64,000 nucleotides of DNA from Streptomyces sp. NBC_01478. GTDB lineage: Bacteria; Actinomycetota; Actinomycetes; Streptomycetales; Streptomycetaceae. Where the stretch lies: NCBI RefSeq assembly GCF_036227225.1, contig NZ_CP109444.1, positions 2,771,501 through 2,835,500 on the forward strand. The letters are read 5' to 3'. The position numbers and the translations under genes are program-made. The notes under the pieces are model-generated. The model searched no databases. It was not told the DNA's origin and saw only the letters and a program-made list of their open reading frames with translations. Positions 42,160-49,482 of this stretch are shown one piece after another (the first letter of the stretch is position 1; every line of letters begins with the position of its first letter).

Positions 42160-43227
42160 ATGTCGACGCTGCGCGTCACCGCCGAAGTGCTGACCGTCCA
42201 TGAACACCCGAACGCCGACGCCCTCGAACTGGCCCAGGTCGGCCTCTATCGAGCCGTCGTCGCCAAGGGGGCGTACCGCACCGGTGACACCGCCGTCTAC
42301 ATCCCCGAGCAGTCCGTGCTTCCGGCCGCGCTGATCGAGGAGTTGGGGCTGACGGGACGCCTCGCGGGGAGCAACTCCGACCGGGTCAGGGCGGTGCGGC
42401 TGCGCGGTGAGCTGTCGCAGGGCATCGTGTGCCGGCCCGAGGCCCTCGCCGACGTCGATCTGGCCCGGGCCGCCCTGGACGGCACCGACTTCGCGGAGCG
42501 GCTCGGCATCACCAAGTGGGTGCCGCCGATCCCGCCCACGATGAACGGCGACGTCGAGTCCGCGCCCGATCTGCTCCCCTGGGTCGACATCGAGAACATC
42601 CAGCGGTTTCCCGGCATCTTCGAACCGGGCGAGGCTGTGGTCCTGACCGAGAAACTGCACGGCTCCGCCTGCCTGTTGACCTACGCCACCGAGGACGGCC
42701 GCGTACAGGTCTCCTCGAAGGGCTTCGGCGCCAAGTCCCTTGCCCTGAAGGAGGATCCGCGCAATCTGTACTGGCGGGCGATCCGCGGCCACGGCGTCCC
42801 CGAGGCCGCCGCCCGCCTCGCCGACCGGCTCGGCGCGCGCCGGGTCGGGATCTTCGGCGAGGTGTTCGGCGCGGGCGTGCAGGACCTGACGTACGGCGCC
42901 GACGGCCGGCGCGACACGCTCGGGTACGCCGTGTTCGACGTCTCCGCCGAGATCGGCGGAGCGGTGCGCTGGCTGGACCCGGCCGAACTGCTCGACGGGG
43001 AGCTGCCGTTGGTGCCACGGCTGTACGAGGGGCCGTACGACATCGAGCGGGTGCTGGAGGTCGCGAGCGGGCGGGAGACCGTGTCCGGGCGGGGGCTGCA
43101 TCTGCGCGAGGGGGTCGTGATCCGGCCGGCGAAGGAGCGGTACAGCGCGGTGACGGGTGGCCGGGCGATCGCCAAGGCTGTGAGTGCGGCGTATCTGACC
43201 CGGAAGGGCGGCACCGAGTACGAGTGA
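42160..43227 (+). CDS. Rnl5-type (DraRnl-like) ATP-dependent RNA ligase
   Basis: The 355-aa protein has an N-terminal OB-like module (residues about 1-140). A C-terminal adenylyltransferase domain follows with motif I TEKLHGSA (nucleophile Lys about 165), motif III-like RVGIFGEVFGAG near 230, motif IV REGVVIRP near 325 and a motif V-like KAVSAAYL near 345. This N-OB/C-adenylyltransferase order is that of Deinococcus DraRnl, which seals 3'-OH/5'-P nicks in RNA or RNA-DNA hybrids. It stands alone behind GAGGAG. Its biological target in Streptomyces is unknown; RNA repair is inferred. Confidence 0.88.
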   Translation: MSTLRVTAEVLTVHEHPNADALELAQVGLYRAVVAKGAYRTGDTAVYIPEQSVLPAALIEELGLTGRLAGSNSDRVRAVRLRGELSQGIVCRPEALADVDLARAALDGTDFAERLGITKWVPPIPPTMNGDVESAPDLLPWVDIENIQRFPGIFEPGEAVVLTEKLHGSACLLTYATEDGRVQVSSKGFGAKSLALKEDPRNLYWRAIRGHGVPEAAARLADRLGARRVGIFGEVFGAGVQDLTYGADGRRDTLGYAVFDVSAEIGGAVRWLDPAELLDGELPLVPRLYEGPYDIERVLEVASGRETVSGRGLHLREGVVIRPAKERYSAVTGGRAIAKAVSAAYLTRKGGTEYE

Positions 43228-43234
43228 ACAGGCT

Positions 43235-43266
43235 GTCCGGCGGCAGGATCACGGCTGCCGCCGGAC
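43235..43266. terminator. Terminator between RNA ligase and soxR
   Basis: GTCCGGCGGCAG and CTGCCGCCGGAC form a perfect 12-bp stem with an 8-nt loop, starting 8 nt after the RNA ligase stop and ending 7 nt before the convergent soxR stop. It probably serves both genes. Confidence 0.88.
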
Positions 43267-43273
43267 GGGCCGG

Positions 43274-43759
43274 CTAGGCCCGCCCCTCCCCCTTGGGGTT
43301 TCCTCCCCGTTCGACCATGAGGCGTGAGCCCGCGCCCCGTTCGCCGATCACGTCGTCCGGGTTGGACAGGACGCAGGTCGCCAGGGAGAGGCAGCCGCAG
43401 CCGATGCAGTCGGTGAGGTGGTCGCGGAGGCGGTTGAGCTGCTTGATGCGCTCGTCGAGTTCGGAGCGCCAGGCCTCGGAGAGGCGGGCCCAGTCCTCGC
43501 GGGTCGGGGTGCGTTCCTCGGGGAGTTCGGCGAGCGCCTCGCGGATGGTGGCCAGCGGGATGCCGACGCGCTGGGCGGCCCGCACGAAGGCGACCCGGCG
43601 CAGGGTGTCACGGGTGTACCGGCGCTGGTTGCCCGTGGTCCGGCGGCTGCCGATCAGACCCTTGGCCTCGTAGAAGTGCAGGGCGGAGACGGCGGCACCG
43701 CTGCGTGCGGCGAGTTGGCCGACGGTCAGCTCATGGATCTTCTCGGGAATCTGGGGCAC
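43274..43759 (-). CDS. soxR: SoxR redox-sensing MerR-family regulator
   Basis: The protein has an N-terminal MerR winged helix (HELTVGQLAARSGAAVSALHFYE) and a long coiled dimerisation helix. The [2Fe-2S]-binding set CIGCGCLSLATC (CX2CXCX5C) is intact. In Streptomyces SoxR senses redox-active compounds such as endogenous antibiotics rather than superoxide. GTG 43759 (PQIPEKIHELT) is taken as the start because this is where the conserved family sequence begins; ATG 43777 in frame would add six residues. No SoxR-regulated target is evident nearby. Confidence 0.92.
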   Translation of the reverse strand: MPQIPEKIHELTVGQLAARSGAAVSALHFYEAKGLIGSRRTTGNQRRYTRDTLRRVAFVRAAQRVGIPLATIREALAELPEERTPTREDWARLSEAWRSELDERIKQLNRLRDHLTDCIGCGCLSLATCVLSNPDDVIGERGAGSRLMVERGGNPKGEGRA

Positions 43760-43824
43760 CCCTCGAACCCTACCCATCCACCGGCGCCGGTGTTCCGTTG
43801 ACAGCGGCCCGGCATGCGACCATG

Positions 43825-43840
43825 CTAAGCAGTTGCTTAG
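43825..43840. promoter_or_regulatory. TetR-type operator upstream of the MaoC gene
   Basis: CTAAGC-AGTT-GCTTAG is a perfect inverted repeat 50 bp before the MaoC start. It matches CTGAGC-GAGC-GCTTAG at 45066-45081 upstream of the TetR gene at 44374-44997, indicating control of both by that TetR. Confidence 0.65.
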
Positions 43841-43890
43841 GCATTGCGGGACCTGTGATGCCGGATCTGGATGACGTGAGAGGCCGGGAC

Positions 43891-44352
43891 ATGGCAGAGC
43901 CGAGGATCTTCACCTCCGTCGACGACCTGCGGGCGGCGGTAGGCGAGCAGTTGGGGCACACCGACTGGCTGGAGGTCGACCAGAAGCGGATCGATCTGTT
44001 CGCGGACGCGACGGGCGACCACCAGTGGATCCACGTGGACCCGGAGAAGGCGGCGGCAGGACCGTTCAAGACGACCATCGCGCACGGGTACCTCACCCTG
44101 TCGCTGCTCCCGCTCTTCGGGCCGCAGCTCATCAAGGTCGAGGGCGTGAAGATGGGCGTCAACTACGGGACGAACAAGGTCCGTTTCCCCGCCCCGGTCC
44201 CGGTCGACTCCCGGCTCCGCGCCACCGCGAAGATCACCGGCGTCGACGACGTGCCGGGCGGCGTCCAGGTGACCGTCGCGTTCACCGTGGAGCGCGAGGG
44301 CGGCGACAAGCCGGTGTGCGTGGCCGAGTCGGTGTCGCGCTACTACCTCTGA
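43891..44352 (+). CDS. MaoC-like (R)-specific enoyl-CoA hydratase
   Basis: The 153-aa single hot-dog protein has the hydratase-2 motif FADATGDHQWIHVDPEKA (catalytic Asp and His) followed by GPFKTTIAHGYLTLSLLP. It hydrates enoyl-CoA to (R)-3-hydroxyacyl-CoA or acts in a related dehydratase step. ATG 43891 gives the usual family length of about 150; an earlier ATG at 43858 would add 11 residues. A TetR gene lies convergently 21 bp downstream and shares an operator type with it. Confidence 0.9.
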   Translation: MAEPRIFTSVDDLRAAVGEQLGHTDWLEVDQKRIDLFADATGDHQWIHVDPEKAAAGPFKTTIAHGYLTLSLLPLFGPQLIKVEGVKMGVNYGTNKVRFPAPVPVDSRLRATAKITGVDDVPGGVQVTVAFTVEREGGDKPVCVAESVSRYYL

Positions 44353-44373
44353 CCAACGCCCTTGGTCCGGCGG

Positions 44374-44997
44374 CTACTTGGAACCCACCATCCGCAGCAC
44401 GAGGTCGGCGTAGAGCGCGCCGACCTCGTCGGGCGTCCGGGGGCCGTCGAGGCTGAACCAGCGGGCCACGTCGATGCACAGCGACAGGATCGCGAGGGTC
44501 GTGCCCTTCACGTCCGCCACGTCGAAGGAACCGTCCGCCACCCCGTCCTCGACGATCCCGCGCACCTCGGCGTCGACCTGCCGGCGCAGCGCGAGGATCT
44601 CGGCGCGCGCGTCCGGGCCGAGCGAGTCGAGTTCGTACTGCACGACCCGCGCGGTGGTACGACCGCCCGCGTGCCAGCGCACGAAGGAGCTCACGGCGTC
44701 GGCGAGCCGCTCGGCGGCACTGCCCTCGCGCCCCGCCGCCGTACGCAGGATCTCCAGGGCCTTCTCGTGGCCGATCCTGCTGATGCGGTGGAGCAGCTCT
44801 TCCTTGGTCTTGTAGTGGATGTAGAGCGCGGCCGGGCTCATTCCGGCGCGGCCCGCGATGTCCCGGGTGGTCGTCGCGTGGTAGCCGCGCTCGGCGAAGG
44901 CCTCCACGGCGGCGATCAGCAGTCGCCGGGCCGCGTCGGGCGTGACCTCTGCCCAGGCCTGCGGGTCGCCCGCGGTGGTCTCCTCCGCCGTACTCAT
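44374..44997 (-). CDS. TetR family regulator of the MaoC gene
   Basis: The 207-aa protein has its HTH at about residues 28-72 (AFAERGYHATTTRDIAGRAGMSPAALYIHYKTK region) and a C-terminal ligand domain with FVRWHAGGRTTARVVQYELDSL and LCIDVARWFS. The operator at 45066-45081 overlaps the -35 position of a promoter with a TATGGT -10 box (minus strand, 45056-45051), which supports autorepression. A second operator precedes the MaoC gene, so an acyl-CoA-type ligand is likely. Confidence 0.9.
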   Translation of the reverse strand: MSTAEETTAGDPQAWAEVTPDAARRLLIAAVEAFAERGYHATTTRDIAGRAGMSPAALYIHYKTKEELLHRISRIGHEKALEILRTAAGREGSAAERLADAVSSFVRWHAGGRTTARVVQYELDSLGPDARAEILALRRQVDAEVRGIVEDGVADGSFDVADVKGTTLAILSLCIDVARWFSLDGPRTPDEVGALYADLVLRMVGSK

Positions 44998-45065
44998 CGC
45001 TCGTAAGCCCCTCTCGCTGACCCTCTATGACCCTCGATGACAAGGGCTCCACCATACCGCCGAAC

Positions 45066-45081
45066 CTGAGCGAGCGCTTAG
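45066..45081. promoter_or_regulatory. TetR autoregulatory operator
   Basis: CTGAGC-GAGC-GCTTAG is an inverted repeat with one mismatch. It lies about 10 nt upstream of a minus-strand TATGGT -10 box, covering the expected -35 element of the TetR promoter. Confidence 0.65.
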
Positions 45082-45090
45082 TCTCCCCGC

Positions 45091-45336
45091 TCAGAGCTTT
45101 TCGAACGGGTTGTAGGTGGTGCGCGCCGCGTCCTGCCGGTCGCGGATCACCTTGGCGAGGGTGAAGGAGGAGGTGACGAGATACAGGACGGCGATCGCGA
45201 GGAAGGCCCGCACCCAGGCGTCGGCCTGCAGCTTGAAGATGCCGATGGCGGTCGCCGCGATGGCGACGGAGAAGGACGCGACGGCCTGGCCGTAGAAGGC
45301 GGCCGTGTTCTGCGGTTTGCCCGATGCTTCGCTCAT
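45091..45336 (-). CDS. YiaA/YiaB-domain small membrane protein
   Basis: The 81-aa product has two membrane helices (AFYGQAVASFSVAIAATAIGIF and VRAFLAIAVLYLVTSSFTLAKVI) and the family ending KVIRDRQDA...YNPFEKL. Length fits the YiaA/B domain. The function is unknown; it resides in the cytoplasmic membrane. It stands between an acyl-CoA dehydrogenase gene and the TetR gene on the same strand, with the TetR operator just downstream of its stop. Confidence 0.87.
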   Translation of the reverse strand: MSEASGKPQNTAAFYGQAVASFSVAIAATAIGIFKLQADAWVRAFLAIAVLYLVTSSFTLAKVIRDRQDAARTTYNPFEKL

Positions 45337-45397
45337 GAGGACAAGCGTCCGCTCCTACGGCCGTCACCACATCCGTCGGCGTACTCAGACGAGGTAC

Positions 45398-46549
45398 TCA
45401 GAATGCCGAAATCCCCGTCAGCGCACGCCCGATGAGCAGTTTCTGGATCTGGCTGGTGCCCTCGTAGAGGGTCATCACGCGGGCGTCGCGCAGCAGTTTG
45501 CCGGCCGGGTACTCGTCGATGTAGCCGTAGCCGCCGAAGACCTGGAGCGCGTTGTTGGCGGCGCGGACCGCGGCCTCCGAGGCGAAGAGCTTGGCCTTGG
45601 AGGACTCGGTGGCGAAGGGGAGCCCGCGGTCGATGAGGTCGGCGACCCGCCAGGTCAGCAGTCGGGCCGCGTCCACGTCGACGGCGATGTCGCTGATCAG
45701 TTCCTGGACCAACTGGTGGTGGGCGATGGGCTTGCCGAACTGCTCGCGCTCACCGGCGTAGCGGACCGCCACGTCGAGCGCGGCCTGGGCGATGCCGACG
45801 CAGCCCGCCGCGACCGACATCCGCCCCTTGGCCAGCGCCGACATGGCGACGGAGAAGCCCTTGCCCTCGGGGGCGAGCATCGCGGAGGCGGGGACGCGCA
45901 CGTCGTCGAGGACCAGTTCGGCGGTGGCCTGGCCGCGCAGGCCGAGCTTGCCGTGGATGGTGCGGCGGGTCAGGCCGGGGGTGTCGGTGGGCACGAGGAA
46001 GGCGGAGACGCCCTTGTGGCCGGGGGCGTCCGTCGAGCGGGCGAAGAGCAGCACGACATCGGCCCAACTGCCGTTCGTGATGAACATCTTGGTGCCGTTG
46101 ACGACGTAGTCGTCGCCGTCGCGGACCGCCCGCGTGGTGAGGTTGCCGGCGTCGGAACCGGTGCCGGGTTCGGTGAGGCCGAAGCAGCCGACGTACTCGC
46201 CGGAGGTGAGCCCCGGCAGCCAGCGCCGCTTCTGCTCCTCGCTCCCCCAGCCTGCGATCGACTTCGCGACCAGCCCCAGCGACACGGAGACGATGCCGCG
46301 CACGGAGGAGTCCCCGCGTCCCAGTTCCTCGGTGACCAGGCAGTACGCGAGATGGTCGCCGCCCGAGCCGCCGTACTCCTCGTCGATGGTCAGCCCCAGG
46401 AAGCCGACCCCGCCGAGCTTCTTGACGATCGACCGGTCGACCTCCTCGGCGCGGTCCCAGGCGATGACGTGCGGGGCGATCTCGCGGTCCACGAAGTCCT
46501 CGGCGAGCTGCCGTACGGCCTGCTGCTCCTCGCTCAGTCCCAGGTCCAT
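45398..46549 (-). CDS. Acyl-CoA dehydrogenase
   Basis: The 383-aa enzyme has full family architecture: N-terminal helices (LSEEQQAVRQLAEDFVDREI), FAD-domain signature CFGLTEPGTGSDAGNL near 120, and the C-terminal region REQFGKPIAHHQLVQ with FGGYGYIDEYPAGKLLRDARV and the catalytic Glu segment LYEGTSQIQKLLIGR near 365-380. It is of the short- or branched-chain type. It is divergent from a TetR gene whose operator (46611-46629) lies in their shared promoter, so it is probably repressed by that TetR. Confidence 0.93.
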   Translation of the reverse strand: MDLGLSEEQQAVRQLAEDFVDREIAPHVIAWDRAEEVDRSIVKKLGGVGFLGLTIDEEYGGSGGDHLAYCLVTEELGRGDSSVRGIVSVSLGLVAKSIAGWGSEEQKRRWLPGLTSGEYVGCFGLTEPGTGSDAGNLTTRAVRDGDDYVVNGTKMFITNGSWADVVLLFARSTDAPGHKGVSAFLVPTDTPGLTRRTIHGKLGLRGQATAELVLDDVRVPASAMLAPEGKGFSVAMSALAKGRMSVAAGCVGIAQAALDVAVRYAGEREQFGKPIAHHQLVQELISDIAVDVDAARLLTWRVADLIDRGLPFATESSKAKLFASEAAVRAANNALQVFGGYGYIDEYPAGKLLRDARVMTLYEGTSQIQKLLIGRALTGISAF

Positions 46550-46610
46550 CGCGCGTCACCCCAAGTGGAAGGCCGTACAGCGACTGCTGCACATCGACTA
46601 CTGCACATTT

Positions 46611-46629
46611 AAATTAGCACTGCTAGTTT
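46611..46629. promoter_or_regulatory. TetR operator in the acyl-CoA dehydrogenase/TetR intergenic region
   Basis: AAATTAGC-ACT-GCTAGTTT is an inverted repeat with one mismatch. It overlaps the expected -35 of the TetR promoter and a TAATTT -10-like box for the divergent acyl-CoA dehydrogenase. The same sequence type recurs at 52021-52039. Confidence 0.7.
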
Positions 46630-46643
46630 CGCTCTCGCAGCCC

Positions 46644-46649
46644 TACTAT
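46644..46649 (+). promoter_or_regulatory. -10 box of a leaderless TetR transcript
   Basis: TACTAT fits the TANNNT consensus and ends 7 nt before the ATG at 46657, the arrangement of a leaderless mRNA. It decides the start codon in favour of 46657 over the ATG at 46648. Confidence 0.55.
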
Positions 46650-46656
46650 GTGCGCC

Positions 46657-47298
46657 ATGGCCCGACCGCGCAAGCCCCTCCTCAGCACCGACCGGATCGT
46701 CGAGACGGCGCGCGTGCTGGTGGACGCGGAAGGCCTCGCGGCCGTCTCCACGCGTCGGCTCGCCGCCGAGCTGGGGGTGAGCGGGCCCTCGCTCTACAAC
46801 CACTTCCGCACGAAGGACCAGATCCTGGAGGCGGTCGCGGACTCGGTGAGCGCGCAGGTCGATCTGTCGATGTTCTCGGACGGGCGGGACTGGCGTACGG
46901 CGCTGCACGACTGGGCCGTGTCGTATCGATCCGCCTTGCGCGATCACCCGAACATCGTGCCGGTGCTCGCCACGGGGCCTGGGCGGCGGCCGGCGGGGTT
47001 GCGGCTCGCCGACGCGGTGTACGGGGGGATGGTGGAGGCGGGGTGGCCGCCGGCGCAGGCCACGTCGATCGGGGCGTTGATGCGGTACTTCGTCATGGGG
47101 TCCGCGTTGGGGTCGTTCGCCGGGGGGTTCGTGGACGACGAGAGTGCGTACGCCCCTGCCGACTATCCGCATCTTGGGCAGGCTCATCTTCTTGCCGATC
47201 AGCAGGAGAAGGTTGATGAGCGGGCTTTTGAGGTGGGGTTGGCTGCGTTGCTGGATGGGCTGGCGGGGCAGTTCGAGGAGATGCGGCGTGCCGGTTAG
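46657..47298 (+). CDS. TetR family regulator with TetR_C_1-like ligand domain
   Basis: The 213-aa protein has an HTH (TDRIVETARVLVDAEG...STRRLAAELGVSGPSLYNHF) and a C-terminal domain with the MRYFVMGSALGSFAGGFVDD helix. ATG 46657 is taken because a consensus -10 box ends 7 nt upstream. It is divergent from an acyl-CoA dehydrogenase, and its operator type also occurs before the aldehyde/alcohol dehydrogenase operon near 52 kb, so it probably controls both. Those gene products could act on one substrate. Confidence 0.9.
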   Translation: MARPRKPLLSTDRIVETARVLVDAEGLAAVSTRRLAAELGVSGPSLYNHFRTKDQILEAVADSVSAQVDLSMFSDGRDWRTALHDWAVSYRSALRDHPNIVPVLATGPGRRPAGLRLADAVYGGMVEAGWPPAQATSIGALMRYFVMGSALGSFAGGFVDDESAYAPADYPHLGQAHLLADQQEKVDERAFEVGLAALLDGLAGQFEEMRRAG

Positions 47299-47317
47299 GT
47301 TCCGTCGTGTGTCGAGT

Positions 47318-47399
47318 GCCGGCACGTCGTGGCTGGTCGCGCCCACGCGGCGGAGCCGCAAATCGATACACCCCCGCGCCTCTTGGAAGGCAGCGCTTC
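47318..47399. repeat. Streptomyces dispersed intergenic repeat
   Basis: GCACGTCGTGGCTGGTCGCG followed by CCCACGCGGCGGAGCCGCAAATCGATACAC-type sequence. I recall this as part of the common Streptomyces intergenic element family related to that at 32105-32150. It contains a 5-bp stem (GCGGC/GCCGC) and sits between convergent genes, where it may act as a terminator. Copy number was not checked. Confidence 0.55.
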
Positions 47400-48332
47400 T
47401 CAAGAAGCTCGCAAGATCGCCTTCGGTAGGTACGCCGAAACCACCCAGTTCGGAACGTCCACGACCTCTGTGATCCTCAGGTCCACTGCCACGCTGCACA
47501 GGACGTACGCCTCGATCGGGGCGAGGCCGTAGCGGGTGCCGAGGTGGTCGATCATGGCGCGGGTCGCGTCCTGGGCGGCGTGCATGAGGTCGGGGGCCAC
47601 GCCCATCGTGGCGTAGTGGCCGGCGCGGGCGGTGTCGGCGCGGAGGGGGCCTGCCGTTTCGAACTGGGGGGCCGTGATGCGGCGGCCCTTGTGCAGGCGG
47701 ATGCGGGCCGCGCCCGACAGGGACGCCTCGATCGCGCTGACGCACAACTCGCCGTCGCCCTGGGCGGCATGGGGGTCGCCGAGGCTGAGGCGGGCGCCGG
47801 GTACCTGGACCGGGAGGTAGAGCTTGGTGCCGACGACCAGGTCCTTGCAGTCCACGTTGCCGCCGAAGTGGCCCGGCGGCAGGACGCTTTGGGGTTCGGC
47901 GACGTCCGGGCAGACCCCAACCACCCCGCAGAACGGGCGGATGGGGATGTCGGCCACGTCGAGGAAGCCGGCCGTGTCCCCGCCGCTCAGGTCCCACAGG
48001 TGGAGATGCGCGTCGGGGAAGTCCTCGGCGAGCAGGCCGAGTCCGGGCAGTACGGCCGTCCAGCCCCAGTCCACCGACCGCAGTTCCAGGAACTCCACTT
48101 CCAGTACGTCGCCCGGCTCGGCGTCCCTGACCACGATGGGACCGGCCAGCGGATAGACCCGGTCCCAGTCGAAGCCCGCGACCGCGTCGACGGTCGACCC
48201 CGGGTCGAACTGGCCGTCCGTGGCCTCGGTGAGCTCGAACGACACGGTGTCCCCGTCCTCGACCTCCAGCACGGGCTCGTGCTCGGTCGACCACAGGCGA
48301 TGCACGCGCTTCGGTACGGGGTGGTGGCTCAT
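47400..48332 (-). CDS. Acetamidase/formamidase family protein
   Basis: The 310-aa protein matches the FmdA/AmdA family: EVEDGDTVSFE near 24, PGDVLEVEFLEL near 75, GGNVDCKDLVVGTKLYLPV near 165, LSLGDPHAAQGDGELC near 190 and the late YATMGVAPDLMHAAQDATRAMIDHL near 250. It probably hydrolyses a short amide to acid plus ammonia. ATG 48332 (MSHHPVPKRVH) is preferred over a further upstream frame. A CGGCAC-TT-GTGCCG hairpin lies at 48351-48364 in the leader. Confidence 0.88.
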   Translation of the reverse strand: MSHHPVPKRVHRLWSTEHEPVLEVEDGDTVSFELTEATDGQFDPGSTVDAVAGFDWDRVYPLAGPIVVRDAEPGDVLEVEFLELRSVDWGWTAVLPGLGLLAEDFPDAHLHLWDLSGGDTAGFLDVADIPIRPFCGVVGVCPDVAEPQSVLPPGHFGGNVDCKDLVVGTKLYLPVQVPGARLSLGDPHAAQGDGELCVSAIEASLSGAARIRLHKGRRITAPQFETAGPLRADTARAGHYATMGVAPDLMHAAQDATRAMIDHLGTRYGLAPIEAYVLCSVAVDLRITEVVDVPNWVVSAYLPKAILRAS

Positions 48333-48501
48333 CTGACCGTCCTCACCTGTCGGCACTTGTGCCGGACTCTGCCCCTCCGGCCAAGTCGACGTCAAGCCTC
48401 TCAGGCAATAAATCTAACCCCATAGGCATCAAGCCCGCGCCTCGAACCTGACGTCCGATTTCCGCCAGCGCCGCCGCCCCGCCCCCGCATAACCTCGGGC
48501 C

Positions 48502-49437
48502 ATGAAGAAACCCCTCCGCCCCGCCGAAGCGACCGCCTCGGCCGCCGCCGTCGTCACCGTCGTGCTGTGGGCCTCCGCGTTCGTGTCCATCCGGAGTGCG
48601 GGCAGCGCCTACTCGCCGGGCGCGCTGGCACTGGGGCGGCTGGCGAGCGGGGCCCTGGCGCTGGGTGTGCTCTCTCTCGTACGGCGAGAAGGGGTGCCGC
48701 CGCGGTCCGCGTGGCGGGGGATCGCGATCTCGGGCGCGCTGTGGTTCGGCTTCTACATGGTCGTCCTGAACTGGGGCGAGCAGGAGGTCGACGCCGGTAC
48801 CGCCGCCCTCGTCGTGAACATCGGGCCGATCCTCATCGCCCTGCTCGGCTCACGGCTGCTCGGTGACGCGATGCCGCCGCGGCTGCTCGCGGGGATGGCG
48901 GTGTCGTTCGCCGGCGCGGTGACAGTGGGGTTGTCGATGTCGGGCGAGGGCGGTTCGTCCGTGCTCGGCGTGGTGCTGTGTCTGCTCGCGGCGGTCGCGT
49001 ACGCCGGCGGGGTCGTCGCCCAGAAACCGGCCCTCGGCCGGGCCAGCGCGCTCCAAGTGACGACGTTCGGGTGTCTCGTCGGGGCCGTGCTGTGTCTGCC
49101 CTTCGCCGGTCAGCTCGTCCACCAGGCGGCCGACGCGCCCGCCTCCGCCACCCTCAACATGGTCTACCTGGGCGTCTTCCCGACCGCGCTCGCCTTCACG
49201 ACCTGGGCGTACGCGCTGGCCCGGACGACCGCCAGCAAGATGGGCGCGACGACGTACGCGGTGCCCGCGCTGGTCGTCCTGATGTCGTGGCTGGTGCTCG
49301 GCGAGGTACCGGGGCTGCTCACCCTGGCGGGCGGGGTGCTGTGTCTGGCGGGTGTGGCGGTGTCGCGGTCCCGCCCGCGCGCGAGGGCGGAGGGGGCTGC
49401 GGCCACCACGGAGCCGCAGCCCGAACAGGTGCCGTAG
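48502..49437 (+). CDS. EamA/DMT family transporter
   Basis: The 311-aa product has ten membrane helices in two EamA repeats (about 12-140 and 150-285) and a Glu/Gln/Pro-rich tail. Landmarks are VVLWASAFVSIRSAGSAYSPGALALGRL and the second-half VYLGVFPTALAFTTWAYAL. It is a probable metabolite or amino-acid exporter. TAACCT ends 6 nt before the ATG, so the transcript may be leaderless. It is not linked by function to its neighbours. Confidence 0.87.
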   Translation: MKKPLRPAEATASAAAVVTVVLWASAFVSIRSAGSAYSPGALALGRLASGALALGVLSLVRREGVPPRSAWRGIAISGALWFGFYMVVLNWGEQEVDAGTAALVVNIGPILIALLGSRLLGDAMPPRLLAGMAVSFAGAVTVGLSMSGEGGSSVLGVVLCLLAAVAYAGGVVAQKPALGRASALQVTTFGCLVGAVLCLPFAGQLVHQAADAPASATLNMVYLGVFPTALAFTTWAYALARTTASKMGATTYAVPALVVLMSWLVLGEVPGLLTLAGGVLCLAGVAVSRSRPRARAEGAAATTEPQPEQVP

Positions 49438-49441
49438 ACAA

Positions 49442-49462
49442 GGCGGTTCGGCCCGAACCGCC
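49442..49462. terminator. Short terminator hairpin between convergent genes
   Basis: GGCGGTTC and GAACCGCC form a perfect 8-bp stem with a 5-nt loop, starting 5 nt after the transporter stop. It is embedded in a direct repeat (GTGCCGTNGACAAGGC, two copies). Confidence 0.75.
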
Positions 49463-49482
49463 GGTGCCGTGGACAAGGCCGG

